Assembly: GCA_963575745.1 (NCBI GenBank)
Contig: CAUYUJ010006513.1
Coordinates: 5,001 to 69,000, forward strand
DNA length: 64,000 nucleotides
DNA from: Prorocentrum cordatum
Lineage: Eukaryota; Sar; Dinophyceae; Prorocentrales; Prorocentraceae
Direction: 5' to 3'
The translations under genes and the position numbers were made by a program. Positions 10,492-21,464 of the stretch are shown one piece after another. Position 1 is the stretch's first letter. Every line of letters starts with the position of its first letter. Below the pieces are notes generated by a model. The model worked only from the letters and a program-made list of their open reading frames with translations, made no database searches and was not told the DNA's origin.

Positions 10492-10670
10492 GCAACTCAG
10501 GGGCTACGTTGGGGGAGGGCCGGCCCAGGGGAGGGGGGGAGAGCAGCGACCTGGAACCGGCGATACATCGGCGATCGGCCCCAGCTAGCGAGCGGATCCG
10601 CACGGTCCTGGGCGGGGTGGGCCATCGGGCCCCCATGGGCGATCAATGGGCGATTCGGGGTCGATGCGTC
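10492..10670 (+). repeat. Dispersed repeat family 3, copy 1
   Basis: Related to 58406-58575: both carry CAACTCAGG, GGCGATA..., AGCGGATCCGCAC.GTCCTGGGCGG, GTGG.C.ATC, GGCGATCA.TGGGCGA in the same order. Non-coding; no terminal repeats recognised. Confidence 0.6.
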
Positions 10671-10790
10671 CTCTCGTGGGCCTATCCTCCCGTACCGTTG
10701 CCCCTGAGGAAGCTCCCCCACCAGAGAGAGACGGAGGCTCGCTTCCACCATCATCTGCGGGGTGCTGGACTTGCCGACTTGAGCTGCGCA

Positions 10791-11033
10791 ATGGAATTAT
10801 TACCCCAATCCGTGTCCAGGGCTGCTAGTCGCCCACCGAGGATACGATTGCTTCACGCTGCGAGGGCAAAGCCGCTCCATCAATATTGCTGCCGAAATCT
10901 GGCAATGCGAGATCGCTTCATCCAAGAGACAATGCATTGGCGCGCGCGTTGCAAACAACTGACAGACACATTGGACCCAAGGACTCGTCCGCAGAACTTT
11001 GGAACAGTTGCCGCACAGGCGAAGAACAAATAA
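10791..11033 (+). CDS. Small hypothetical ORF (80 aa)
   Basis: A basic 80-residue frame from ATG, with SRPPRIRLLHAARAKPLHQ and MRDRFIQETMHWRARCKQL, which would form amphipathic basic helices. I do not recognise it. One base after its TAA another ORF begins, which is unusual in a eukaryote unless the transcript is dicistronic or both are exonic remnants. Composition is less extreme than in the neighbouring repeats. Chance ORFs of this length are common here, so confidence is low. Confidence 0.25.
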   Translation: MELLPQSVSRAASRPPRIRLLHAARAKPLHQYCCRNLAMRDRFIQETMHWRARCKQLTDTLDPRTRPQNFGTVAAQAKNK

Positions 11034-11034
11034 C

Positions 11035-11271
11035 ATGAACGATCAGGCTAATCCAACGGGGGGAGATCAATCCGCGCAGCAACCTTCCAGGGGAAAGCCG
11101 CCGAAATGGGGACCTCCCAAATTGTCTGAACTGGCGCGCTCCCATGAAGCCTGGGGCGAAGCAAAACAAAAGTTATCCCCGAACTCGTTCCACGTCGCCC
11201 ATCATGCCCGCAATCGCGCAGGGGCGCAACCGTTCCTGCCCCGCGCCCCCCAGCAGAATGACGAGCCCTAG
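11035..11271 (+). CDS. Small hypothetical ORF (78 aa) directly after the previous one
   Basis: Starts ATG one base after the preceding TAA. Gln/Pro/Lys-rich N-terminus (QSAQQPSRGKPPKWGPPKLS) followed by ELARSHEAWGEAKQKL and a His/Arg-rich tail. No domain recognised. It could be a short RNA-binding or structural protein, a gag remnant, or noise. The close packing with its neighbour is the only supporting context. Confidence 0.25.
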   Translation: MNDQANPTGGDQSAQQPSRGKPPKWGPPKLSELARSHEAWGEAKQKLSPNSFHVAHHARNRAGAQPFLPRAPQQNDEP

Positions 11272-11820
11272 CCCCAAGCAAACAAACAATTAGTTTGGCG
11301 AGTTGCAGCCTGCCCAAACGAGGTGCGCCAGCGTTTGAGCCAAGGGCGCACGCGCGCCTCCAAACAACCAGTGCGCAACTTGCGAGATTTTCCCCCAGGG
11401 CAGGGGTCGGGATAAGTATTTCGTTGCGGATTGAGGGAATGCAGCAGCTGCGCAACATGCCCCGCGAAACCGGCGAAGAAGATGCTTCACCACACCCCTG
11501 ACACCCCTTCGTCTATGGCACCCCTTTCAAGCGGTGGCCGTGATCACCCCTCTTCATGGCGGTGATCCGCCCCCCTGTGCCAGTGATCCCCCGTCCTGGC
11601 TAAGACCCCTGACGTCATGCTTGTTTCACAACGTCGACCCCAAGAGGTCTTGACCCGTTCCCCGGACCGGCTCTGCATCCCAAGTCTTTTTACCTAACAG
11701 CGAAGACTGATAGGTTTCTAGTGGGGTCAAAAGAGAGCATCATGACTCCTCAGGGGGGTCGGGGCGGGACCAAGGGGCGGGACCCAGCGCGGCTGCCGCC
11801 GCACTCGTTTTTCGCAAACA
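11272..11820. other. Non-coding interval with a relic repeat
   Basis: No gene seen. The 11500-11600 stretch is a degenerate GTGATC/ACCCC repeat. At about 11639-11690 is a fragment (CAAGAGGTCTTGACC, CGTTCCCCGGACCGGCTCTG) of the same dispersed family found at 12649-12720 and inverted at 13317-13402. Confidence 0.5.
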
Positions 11821-11824
11821 GTTA

Positions 11825-12085
11825 CACACTTCGTGCTCTTCGACCTCCCAGAACTCCATTCCCGGGCCACATTCTGAATGCTGCCCGGAGCCAACTGTAG
11901 GCCACTTCGTGCTCTTCGACTTCCCAGAACTCCATTCCCGGGCCACATTTTGGATGCCCGGAACCAACTGTAGGCCACTTCGTGCTCTTCGACTTCCCAG
12001 AACTCCATTCCCGGGCCACATTTTGGATGCCCGGAGCCAACTGTAGGCCACTTCGTGCTCTTCGAGTTCCCAGAACTCCATTCCT
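11825..12085 (+). repeat. Minisatellite, about 72-bp unit, roughly 3.6 copies
   Basis: Units share CACTTCGTGCTCTTCGA, TCCCAGAACTCCATTCCCGG, GCCACATTTTGGATG and CCCGGAGCCAACTGTAGGC. Unit starts are near 11827, 11902, 11973 and 12048. Confidence 0.9.
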
Positions 12086-12091
12086 GAGGCC

Positions 12092-12355
12092 TGCTGAGGC
12101 AGGCTGATGCTGAGGCAGGCTGAGGCTGAGGCTGAGGCTGATGCAGGCTGAGGCTGAGGCAGGCTGAGGCTGAGGCTGGCTGAGGCACTGAGGCTGAGGC
12201 TGAGGCTGAGCAGGCTGAGGCTGAGGCTGAGGCTGAGGCTGAGGCTGAGGCTGAGGCTGAGGCTGAGGCTGAGGCTGAGGCTGAGGCTGAGGCTGAGGCT
12301 GATGAGGCTGAGGCTGAGGCTGAGGCTGAGGCTGAGGCTGAGGCTGACTGTGAGG
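12092..12355 (+). repeat. (GAGGCT)n hexanucleotide microsatellite
   Basis: The GAGGCT unit is repeated with occasional GATGCAGGCT variants; the apparent Ala/Ser-rich protein on the - strand is a repeat artefact. Confidence 0.95.
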
Positions 12356-12589
12356 CTGTGACTGCGACTGCCGTTGCCGCTGCGACTGTCATCGCGAATG
12401 CGACTACGACTGCGAGAACAGCAGAATTCTACAACTGGATTTTCATCTGAATCTTAAGGGGAATGCTTTCAAATATGCTTCTACACATCGCTGTTAGGTT
12501 GCTTTGCCGGGATAATGTTGGATGGTCCTGGAGCCCAGCGAGGACCCCTCGAGGCCGAAAGCAATCGAAAACCTCGCCCTCGTTTCACG

Positions 12590-13410
12590 GCGCCACGCTC
12601 CCCCGCCCCTCCATGCAAGTAAGCTCGTCGGGATCGGAAGAAAAACGGCATCCCAAGAGGTCTCGACTCATTCCCCAGGACTGGCTCTGCATCCCGACTC
12701 GTTTCTTGGCGGCGCCGCGGGGCCCGGCGAAGGCCCCCGAAGGCCCAAAGTCAGCTCCAAACCGCCCGCCGTGAGTTCTCCATGGCGCGAGGGGGGCCCC
12801 GTGTGTGCCGTTGACTCTCCCAGCCTCCGGGCGGTGGTGGCGGCGGCGCCCCCTGCACTCGACCCGCCAGCGTCCTGGCCGTTGAACTCGGGGATGCCGC
12901 ACCCGCTGACCTCCAGCACCGCGGCGCCCCTGGCCTCCGCCCCGACCACCGCGGGGTAGATGGTGTCACCCTCGATGGACCTGATCCACCTGAGCGGCGG
13001 AAACAAGCGGGTCTTCGTGCGTTCATATCTTCGCGAGATGATCCAAGATGCTCCTCGACGGCCCTCGCCGAAAGGCAATGCACACGTCCGAGCGATGCCA
13101 AGGAGATGGCATAGCGACATTACGCGGCGGCTGACGCGGGCCGACAGCGCGGCACGCCACATCGGAAACGAGGGCGCCGCGCACGGGAAGCTCACGCGCG
13201 ATTGTCCCAGTTTCCTTGCGCCGCTCACCTGAAGGGGCCAGGCCCCCTCGCGCCGTGGAAGAATCACGGCGGGCGGCCTGTGACCAACCTTTCGGCCTCC
13301 ACGCGGGCCCCGCGGGGCCGTCCAAACGGCTCGGGATGCAGAGCCAATGCTGGGGAATGGGTCGAGACCTCTGGGAAGCAATTTTTTCTGGAAAGGGCAT
13401 AGGCCCAAGC
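12590..13410. repeat. Composite inverted dispersed repeat with an exon-like relic
   Basis: The left arm (about 12592-12722; CCATGCAAGTAAGCTCGTCG, CAAGAGGTCTCGACTCATTC, GGCTCTGCATCCCGACTCG) reappears inverted at about 13317-13402. Between the arms a - strand stretch reads SIEGDTIYPAVVGAEARG, VLEVSGCGIPEFNG, resembling a common beta-rich exon (V-x-G-C-G-x-P-E-x-N-G). It is followed by RTCALPFGEGRRGASWI, whose DNA recurs at 19359-19440. The interval is probably a repeat that captured host exon sequence; no intact gene is visible. A further inverted fragment of the left arm is at about 15248-15300. Confidence 0.55.
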
Positions 13411-13469
13411 CGGCGAATTCAATATGCGATACATCACAAGGTCGAGGTGGGCCGGCGAATTACAATTTG

Positions 13470-14495
13470 AGGATGTCCCGAGCGGAACGCTGGTTTTTGA
13501 AATTCCGATCGATAAAACATATGGTAAAGTAAGCATGTTCGTGTGTTGCGGATGTCTCGAACGAAACGCTTGGTTTGCACAAGTCGTTCAGGATGTCTCG
13601 AGCGAAACGTTTGTTTTGTGCTATAGAGCGTTCCTCTCCTGGGGACCAGAATTCAAAGGATGTCTCAGGTGAAATGCTTGTTTTCACGTGCCCAGGTCTT
13701 GAGGATGTCTCGAGCGCGATGCTTGGCTTCACGCCTCCAGGTTGCCCAGGTAGATGTCTAACATCAGGATGTGTTGATGATGTCTCGAGCGAGACGCTTG
13801 TTTTCACGCGTTCAGGTCGTCCAGGCAGATGTCTAGCATGAGGATGTGTTGAGGATGACTCTCGAGAGAGAAACGCTTGTTTTCGCTTGTCCGGGTCGCT
13901 CAGGCGGATGTCTAGCAAAAAAATGCGTTGAGGATGTGTTGAGAGAAACGTTTGTTTTCACGTCTCCAGGTCGCCCAGGCGGATGTCTAACATGAGGAGT
14001 TGTTGAGGATGCCTCGAGAGAGACGCTTACTTTCACGAGGTCTTTCACGTACTCAAGTCGCCCGCGGCGGATGTCTGACATGAAGATGTGTTGAGGATGC
14101 CTCGAGCGAGACGCTTGCTTTCACGTGTCCAGGTCGCCAAGGCAGATGTCTAGCATGAGGAGGTGTTGAGGATGTGTTGAGCGAAACGCTTGTTTTCACG
14201 TGCACAGGTCGCCCAGGCGGATGTCTATCATGAACGTTCGGAGGATGCATCGAGCGAGACGCTCGTTTTCGCGTGTCCAGGTCGCCCAGGCGGATGTCTA
14301 GCATGAGGATGTGTCGAAGATGTGTTCAACGAAACGCTTGGCTTCACGTGTCCAGGTCGCTCAGGCAGATGTCTAGCATTAAGAGGTGTTCAGAACGTCT
14401 CGAGCGAGACGCTTGGTTTCTCGTGTTCAGGTCGCCCAGGCGGATATCAAACATGAGGATGTGTCGAGGATGTCTCTAGCGAAACGCTTGTCGCA
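13470..14495 (+). repeat. 74-bp satellite, 15 units
   Basis: Units begin with GGATGTCTCGAGCGAAACG and continue CTTGTTTTCACGTGTCCAGG, TCGCCCAGGCGGATGTCTAG, CATGAGGATGTGTTGA. Unit starts fall near 13473, 13547, 13590, 13659, 13703, 13778, 13852, 13930, 14007, 14093, 14168, 14242, 14317, 14394 and 14467. The first units are truncated and irregular, the later ones regular at 73-77 bp. Confidence 0.93.
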
Positions 14496-14509
14496 GTAGA
14501 GTGCGTCGC

Positions 14510-14885
14510 AGTCCAACCCCGCCCGTCCATGGGGGGTCCCCTAGCGCCCTGGCGTGCCCCCTGGCGCGTCCCTCGCGACGTTCGGGCGTGACGTGCCCTG
14601 GCACGTCCCCTGCACGACACTCGTCGTGGCACGTTCCCTGGCTCGTCCTCTGTCGCGTTTCCTTGCTCGTCCCCAGGCGTTTCCCCTGCCCGTTTCGTGG
14701 CGGGCCCCTTGCAACATCCCTTGGCATGACGTCCTCTGGCCGCCCCATGGCACGCGCTTTGGCACGTCCCGTGGCAGGTCCCTGACACGTCCAGGGCACA
14801 TCCCCTGATGCGTCCCCTAACACGTCCCCTGGCGCATCCCCTATTGCGCCCCTGGCACATCCTGTGGCGCGTTCGTGAGCCTGTG
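14510..14885 (+). repeat. Degenerate 20-bp minisatellite (CTGGCACGTCCC)
   Basis: Repeated CCCTGGCACGTCC / CCCTGGCGCGTCC modules at roughly 20-25 bp spacing with much drift. The Arg/Gly-rich frames across it are artefacts. Confidence 0.8.
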
Positions 14886-15653
14886 CCCCGTGTCGTGTCG
14901 CTCCTTTTCGGAGCTGAGTCGGATTTTGAGGGCGAGTTGATTGAAACGTCCTCCACTTTTCCACTTCAACTAGCCCTGAAGCGGCTACTATGTGGTCAGG
15001 CAGCTCGAGCTTCAGATCCAAATCAGTTCGGTCAGGACCCAAATGTCAAGGAGGACTCGATCCACAACACTCTAGAGCACAATCGCGGCATGGCACATCG
15101 CAGCTCAGCACGGCACAGCACAGCGCAGCCCTGGGCACGGTACACCAAGAGCGATACATTGAGCATTGCAATTGCCGGTAGCCCGATCGGGTCTTGAAAA
15201 CGTCGCCATGCTTCACATGTCCACATCCCTTTCCGAGTTCGTGGGTCGAACATGTTCTTTCGATCCCGACGAGTTTACTTCCATGGAGGGGTGGGGGCGT
15301 GGCCAGGCCGAACAGAAAAACTTGGAGTTCACGCAAGCTGGGCTCGACGTGCACGCCTTTTCGGCCCAGCGCTGCTTGAAGGTGGCGGAGGGAGGGGGGG
15401 GGTAAAGCCTTGCAGGTGACCTCGCCTCTGGAGGTTGACGTCGTGACAAAAAGGATCACGTCGTGGGTCTTCAGGAGAGGCCAAGTCGAGGCCCAAATGG
15501 ACTTAGCATCTGCCGAGGGTCTGGGCCGGGGGGGGCGGGGCCGGAGGCGTGGCGCGGCCGGGCGGGGGCGAGGCTCCCGCCGAGCAGTGCCGCCCGTGCC
15601 GATCCCGACCCCCGCCCAGGCCACCCACGGCCGCGGACGCAAGCCTCGGGCCC
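14886..15653. other. No gene seen
   Basis: Mixed sequence. 15080-15130 is a short GCACA(G/T) repeat; 15248-15300 is an inverted fragment of the 12592 repeat arm. No supported coding region. Confidence 0.45.
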
Positions 15654-15838
15654 GGCCAAGAGGGGGGCGTCCAAGAGGGGGGGCGCAAATCATGGCCAGC
15701 GGCATGTGCGCGGCCCAGGGGGGGGGCCAGGAACGTAATGAAACAAGAAGAGGCGCCATGAAGTCTGAGGAGATATCATGGCCCGCGCCATGATATCCAC
15801 ACCCCCTAGTCATCACCCCCCCTTTGCCGCCCCCGAAA
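15654..15838 (+). repeat. Dispersed repeat family 2, copy 1, with central hairpin
   Basis: About 185 bp, closely similar to 57107-57292. Both start GGCCAAGAGGGGGG, contain GGCATGTGCGCGGCCCAG, AAGAAGAGGCGCC, a perfect 11-bp stem (GATATCATGGC and its complement, 4-nt loop, 15772-15797) and end CCTAGTCATCACCCCCC...CCGCCCCCGAA. It is non-coding; the conserved hairpin suggests a mobile or structured element. Confidence 0.8.
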
Positions 15839-16480
15839 GCCCAGACCCCCTCGGGTCCTGTAAAAATATTCCAATCAGCGGGCGCAGGCGAGGCGAAGCT
15901 GGAGTATAGGCGCCAGTCGGGCCACGTGCGGGGCACGCCAAGAACGAATGGAGGAGGGCACGGGAAAGGCCAAAGAGTCGGTAAGCACTCAGAACATGAA
16001 TAGGGAAACGAGCTCTATACACCGACGCTTTTTCCGACCCTGCGCTGACATTCGCACAGGAACGCGGGTCCTGGTGTATACGGGATCCTGGTGTATACAT
16101 GTTTCGCTGTTTCCCTTGGAAAACGGGGAAGAAGTATGCACCATACCACCCCGAAGCCGTCCCCGACCCTCCAGAAGTCGTGGGATGGAAAAAAACACGC
16201 CACTGGCAATGTGTGTATGCTCCAATTTCCGAGGGAACTCAAACACGACGGAAGCTTCGTCGCTATCTTGGCCTTCCAGGGCCTCACCTCCTCCTCCTCC
16301 TCCTCCTCCTCCTCCTCGTCCTCCTCCTCCTCCTCTGCCTCCCAGGCCTCGGGACAGTCCAGCAAGGACTCGGGATAAAAGAGACCGGTCCCTGGGAAAG
16401 GGGTCTCGAGACTTCCGGGGCCCACGTCAGGAAGAAGTCACGACGCCGGGGGTCTGGGTAAAGTGATGGGCGCGTTGTTC

Positions 16481-16603
16481 ACCACCACCACCATAAGCTG
16501 GAGGGGGGAAGGAGGAGGACGAGGAGGAGGACGACGAAGAAGAGGAGGAGGAGGAGGAGAAAGAGGACCCCCTCCCCCTCCAACCTATGGTGGTGGTGGT
16601 GGA
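16481..16603. repeat. Long imperfect inverted repeat around purine-rich loop
   Basis: ACCACCACCACCATAAGCTG with following GGAGGGGGG pairs with CCCCCTCCCCCTCC, AACCTATGGTGGTGGTGG, giving a roughly 30-bp stem. The loop is GAGGAGGACGAGG-type purine repeat. A CTC microsatellite lies just upstream (16288-16338). Confidence 0.7.
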
Positions 16604-16610
16604 AACCGAG

Positions 16611-17337
16611 CCCGTCATAAAGAGCGCTGCGCCCCATGGTCGCTCCGAGGAGGCAGAGCATGCGCGATGCGCACCTCGAACGGCTCACAGTGTGCATCCG
16701 GGGCCGGCAGAACAGTTGGGAGCACGTCGACAAACGTGCATGCAACACATGTTGCGTGGTGCGTGCAAGCCCACCACCCCTGACAAAGACAATGCAACAT
16801 GCCCGCTGCGGCGAAGGCTTGGACCATGTGCGGGCGACCCACGAACATTTTGCACTGATGACTTGACAAGGGTTATGTGGATGTCCTGGCACGCGCGGCG
16901 CACCCCGCGGGCGTCGCGTGCCTGGCTGGCTAACCCGGATCATCGTTCGGGGGGAGGCAGCTTGATCACTGCTCCCTCTTGATAAACATCCCTTCCCTAC
17001 CCGACCGGCAGCAAACCGTACCCATGAGCCTTCGCCCCCAGCAATCCCTGTCAAAATGACATTCTGCCGCTCAACACATTGCACTGGTTTATGAAGAGGA
17101 CGGCAGGGGCGCCTCGCGATCACATGGTAATGACTTTTGACAAGGACGGTGGGGGGGCCCGCACAGTTCCCTGCTCTTTGCCATGTCAGCACCCCCCCAC
17201 ACCATCCAGGTCACAAAGCAATGCAGAACTGCCCCCTGCGGCAGAAGTCGTGCTCGGAGCCCCGCAAGCACCGCTGGAAACAGCGCACCGCGTCTCCTTC
17301 GTGCCTCTTTCCTCCTCCCATCCGCCTCCTCCCTTCT
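16611..17337. other. No gene seen
   Basis: A - strand frame of over 200 residues spans much of this stretch but shows no motif I can name and enters the low-complexity hairpin. Short TTTGACAAGGACGG-like modules (17130, also 16780, 19170, 20510) suggest another old dispersed repeat. Confidence 0.4.
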
Positions 17338-17339
17338 CA

Positions 17340-17431
<92 letters not shown>

Positions 17432-17501
17432 GCATCATCATCATCATCATCATCATCATCAGCATCAGCAGCAGCAGCATCAGCATCAGCATCAGCATCA
17501 G

Positions 17502-17533
<32 letters not shown>

Positions 17534-17546
17534 CCATCACCATCAC

Positions 17547-17597
<51 letters not shown>

Positions 17598-18204
17598 CAT
17601 CCTCATCCTCATCCTCATCCTCATCATCATCTTTACCATCAGCAGCAGCATCCGCATCAGCATCATAATCATTCGCATCACCATCATCATCAGCATCAAC
17701 AACAAACGCATCGTCATCATCATCGTCATCATCGTCATCACCAGCATCAGCATGATCATAGTCGTCATCATTATCAGCAGCAGCAGCATCGTCATCATCA
17801 TCAGCAGCAGCATAAGCATCAACAACATCACCACAACCACCAGCATCGTCATCCTCGCGATCAGCAGCAGCATAAGCATCAGCATCAGCATCAGCATCAG
17901 CATCAGCATCAGCAGCAGCAGCAGCAGCATCATCATTGTCATCGCCATCGTCGTCATCGTCAGCATCATCAGCATCAGCATCATCATCAGCATCCTCAGC
18001 ATCAGCATCATCATCGTCGTCTCCACCATCAACAATCTCAACATCACCAACACCATCATCACCATCGTCGTCGTCATCGTCATCGGCATAGTCATCAGCA
18101 TCATCATCATCATCATCATCAGCATCATCAGCATCAGCATCCTAATCCTCCTTATCATCGTCCTTCTCCTCCTCCTCCTCCTCCTCCTCCTCCTCCTCCT
18201 CCTC
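17338..18204 (+). repeat. Giant (ATC)n microsatellite with CTC tail
   Basis: About 800 bp of ATC triplets with AGC, GTC and CTC substitutions, followed by a CTC run at about 18158-18204. The very long poly-His/poly-Ile/poly-Ser/poly-Met frames on both strands are artefacts. Confidence 0.97.
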
Positions 18205-18289
18205 GTTCTCGCCGCCATCATCAGCATTACCGCTATCATCACCGCCTCATCGTCACCATCACCGACATAATCTTGCGCACACCCCTCAC

Positions 18290-18978
18290 ACGCTCGTGGC
18301 CCCATGGAAGGGCTCCACCGGAGGTCCCCGTGGGGCAGTCGGCACGCATGCGTCCCCGCCACCCATTTCGGCACACCCCTCACACTCTTCGTGGCCCCAT
18401 AAGGAGCCCCACCCAACGTCCCAGTGGGGCAGTCGGCACGCGTCCCCGCAATTCATTTCGGCACACCCCATCACACGCTTCGTGGACCCGTAGGAAGCTC
18501 CACCGGAGGCCCGAATGGCGCAGTGCGCATGCGCCCCCGACACTGATTTCGGTCCGTGGCCCAACAGTGAGCTCGCCCGAAAGTCCCAGTGGAGCAGTTC
18601 GCAGGCGCCCACGCCACCCATTTCGGCACCCCTCACGCGTGTCGTGGTCCCATGGGGAGCTCGACATATGGCCCCAGTGGCGCAATTCGCATGCGCCCCC
18701 ACCACCCATTTCGGCACAGCCTTCACACGCCCCGTGGCCCCACAGGGAGCCCCACCGAACGTCCCGGTGGCACACTTCGCACGCGTCCCCGCCACCCATT
18801 TCGGCACACCCCTCACACGGGTCGTGGGAGCTCCATCTCAGGTCCCAGTGGCGCAATTCGCACGAGTCCCCGCCACTCATCTCGGCACACCACTCTCGCG
18901 CGTCGTGGCCCCATTGGGAGCTCTACCGAAGGCCCCCCTGGCGGTGTTCGCATACGCCCCTTCTGCCCCATCTCGGCA
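18290..18978 (+). repeat. About 90-bp satellite, block 1
   Basis: Units contain TTTCGGCACACCCCTCACAC, CGTGGCCCCATAGGGAGCTC, CACCGAAGGCCCC and a CGCATGCGCCCCC-type block. Unit starts recur every 85-93 bp (near 18364, 18457, 18549, 18627, 18711, 18799, 18885). Related to the 19560 block. Confidence 0.9.
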
Positions 18979-19034
18979 CACACACACACACACACACACA
19001 TACACGCACGCACACACACACACACACACACACA

Positions 19035-19068
<34 letters not shown>
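18979..19068 (+). repeat. (CA)n microsatellite
   Basis: CA dinucleotide tract with a few CG interruptions, lying inside the satellite domain. Confidence 0.97.
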
Positions 19069-19559
19069 GACACCTCACACACTGCGCGCCCTCTCAGGGA
19101 GCGCCACCAAGCACGTACGCACAGCTGCGGCACGCACACCTGCATATGCTTGAACCCTTCGCCAAGCCAATTTGACGGGGAAGACGGGGGTGCCAGCTCA
19201 TGACCTGCTGCGCGCAGTGCCGCCATCCCATTCCAAAGAAGCTACCAAGTGCACTCCGCGGGAAAATCTGGATCACGCGCGGGCACCCAGCGATCATGCC
19301 GCATCTGGGCTTCGCTCGGACGTCCACTCCCCGTGTTTTTTCGGTGTCGTGCGCGGTTTTTCTCGCCAAATGATCGAGGATGCTCCTCGATGGTCCTCGC
19401 CGAAGGAAAATACACACGTCCGAGCGATGCCAAGGCATGTGTTCCCAACCATCCTGTGGTGTTGGGTCCTCGCTTTGAGGAGACGGCGCCCTGCGTCCCT
19501 CTCCGCTCATGTCCCCCCTCCACCAAAGGCCCCAGAGGGAGCGTTCGCACGTGGGCGCC
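19069..19559. other. Spacer between satellite blocks
   Basis: Holds a copy (19359-19440: GATGCTCCTCGATGGTCCTC, GCCGAAGGAAAATACACACG, TCCGAGCGATGCCAAGG) of the segment also present at 13030-13110. No gene seen. Confidence 0.5.
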
Positions 19560-20440
19560 ACGCCCACTTCGGCACACACCCCACGCGCCGCCTCGTGGCC
19601 CCATAAGGGCCGATAGGGAGCTCCACCGAAGGCCCCAGAGGGAGAGTTCGCATATGGGGGTCAGTCACACTCACTCCGGCCAGCATGACAATCGCGCGCT
19701 TCGCGGCCCAGAAGGAGATCCACCAAAGGCCCCAAAAAAACTTTTCGCATGTGGGCGTCACGCCCTTTTCGGCATGACCGTCGCGCGCTTCGTGTCCCCG
19801 TAAGGAGCTCCACCAGAGGCCCCAGAGAGAGCGTTGGGTGTCACGCCCGTTCCGGCACACCCCTCACACGTTTCGCGGCCCCATAGGGAGCTTCACCGAA
19901 GGCCCCAGACAAAGCGTTCGCATGTGGGCGTCACGCCCGTTTCGGCACACCCCTCACGCGTGTCGCTGCCTCAAAGGGAGCTCCACCGAAGGCCCCCGAG
20001 AGAGCGTTCGCATGTGGGCGTCACGCCCGTTTCGGCACACCCCTCACACGCTTCGTGAACCCCACAGGGAGCTCCACTGCATGCTCCCGAGAGGGCGTTC
20101 GCATGTGGGCGTCACGCCCGTTTCGGTACACCACTCACACGCTTCGTGAACCCCACAGGGAGCTCCATCGGAGGCCCCAAAGGGAGCCTCCGCATGTGGG
20201 CGTCACGCCCGTTTCGGCACACCCTCACACGCTTCGCTGCCCAAGCAGGGAGCTCCACCGAAGGCCCAGAGGGAGCGTTCGCGTGTGGGCGTCACGCCCG
20301 TCTCAGCGCACCCCTCGCGCGTTTCGTGGCCGCATACGGAGCTCCACCGAAGGCCCCAATGGAACGGTTCGCATACGTACGGCCCCCACCCCCCACCCCA
20401 TTTCGGCATGCCGCTCGCGCGCCTCGTACCCCAACGGGGA
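19560..20440 (+). repeat. About 92-bp satellite, block 2
   Basis: About ten units with CGTTCGCATGTGGGCGTCAC, GCCCGTTTCGGCACACCCC, TCACACGCTTCGTG, GGGAGCTCCACCGAAGGCCC. Successive GTTTCGGCACAC starts: 19848, 19940, 20031, 20123, 20212, 20304, 20399. The period is not a multiple of three on average, so the repeated-peptide frames are not conserved proteins. Confidence 0.93.
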
Positions 20441-21464
20441 CATCCACTGAAGACCATACTCATAGCTGCGGTATGCACAACGGCATGTGGTTGGGTCATT
20501 CGCAAAGATAATGTTTGACAGGGGCGACGGGGGTGCTGGCACGTTGCCTGTTGCAGGCCCACCAGACGCCATAATGGCCACCACGCCGCGATTGTGCACG
20601 GGTTTTCGACAAGGATGGCAGAGGCCGACATGTATTCCGATGTTCGCGGGCGCAGCTGGCACACCCTGCGCGTGCCCCGAACGTGGAACGCCTAACGCGG
20701 CTGGAACATGCGGTGTACATGGCGCACACGGAGCATGTGGCACATCTGGCGCACCAGGCGTGCCTAGCACATTTGGGCCTCAGGGGCGCCTGGCGCGCCT
20801 GGTGCGCCTGGCACGCGTTGCGCACCTCGCCCCAGCGTCGCGCACCTGGGCCCCGTGGTGTTTCCCAGTAGTTGCCCATCCAAAGACTACCGTTGAACAT
20901 GCTGAGACCCGGGTACTACTTATGTGTTGGGAGGGCGGGTCGGGGTGAGCAAAACAGTTTGCGTCCGGGATAAGGTGTCCTGACCCTTCCCCTTGCTTAT
21001 CCCCGTGGTCTGGACGGGAAGGGCGGGGAGCCGTCAGAGCGACCGAGATGGCCCAAGAAGGCTCCAAACTGGCATCAGAGAGCCGACGATGACCTCCAAG
21101 ATGGCACAGGATACCCGGAGATAGGTCAAGATAGTTCCCGACGTGTTTCCAAGAGGCCCCAAGATGACCCACGATGGCTCCAACTTGCCACGGAGCATCC
21201 CAAAGATCCCCTCGCGAGGCCAGAATCCGTACAACACCGTTGAATAATACATGGTTTGTGCCGTCTCGCTGCGTCGCTTCCAGTGGGTCTCTGAGGCGCG
21301 CAAGAAAGCCCCGAAAGGGTCTCAGGAAAGCTCCAACGCAGCCACAAGGGCGCCCCAAGAGAATGCCCCAAGAGGCGAGAGTGGGGTTCACAATGGATAA
21401 GTCCAACTAAGAAGCCCCCTTATTTGATCGATGTCCTCCTAGATGCCCCCACAAGACTCCCGAG
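20441..21464. other. Non-coding interval upstream of the LTR element
   Basis: 20660-20830 is a degenerate TGGCGCACCTGG repeat; 21040-21400 is a degenerate CCAAGATGGC/CCCCAAGA repeat, a type that also resumes beyond the other LTR (44255 onwards). This is consistent with one insertion into such DNA. No gene seen. Confidence 0.5.

Noticed and set aside
13470-14495. CRISPR-like array of 15 regular units
   Set aside because: Whole 74-bp units are repeated with no unique spacers; it is a satellite, and the context is eukaryotic.
17079-19175. A 698-codon + strand frame rich in His/Gln
   Set aside because: Produced by the ATC microsatellite and the 90-bp satellite; no domain and no constraint visible.
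18290-20440. Repeated peptides (HPSHASWPHRELHRRP-like) as a repeat protein
   Set aside because: Unit length about 92 bp is not a multiple of three and the frame breaks repeatedly.
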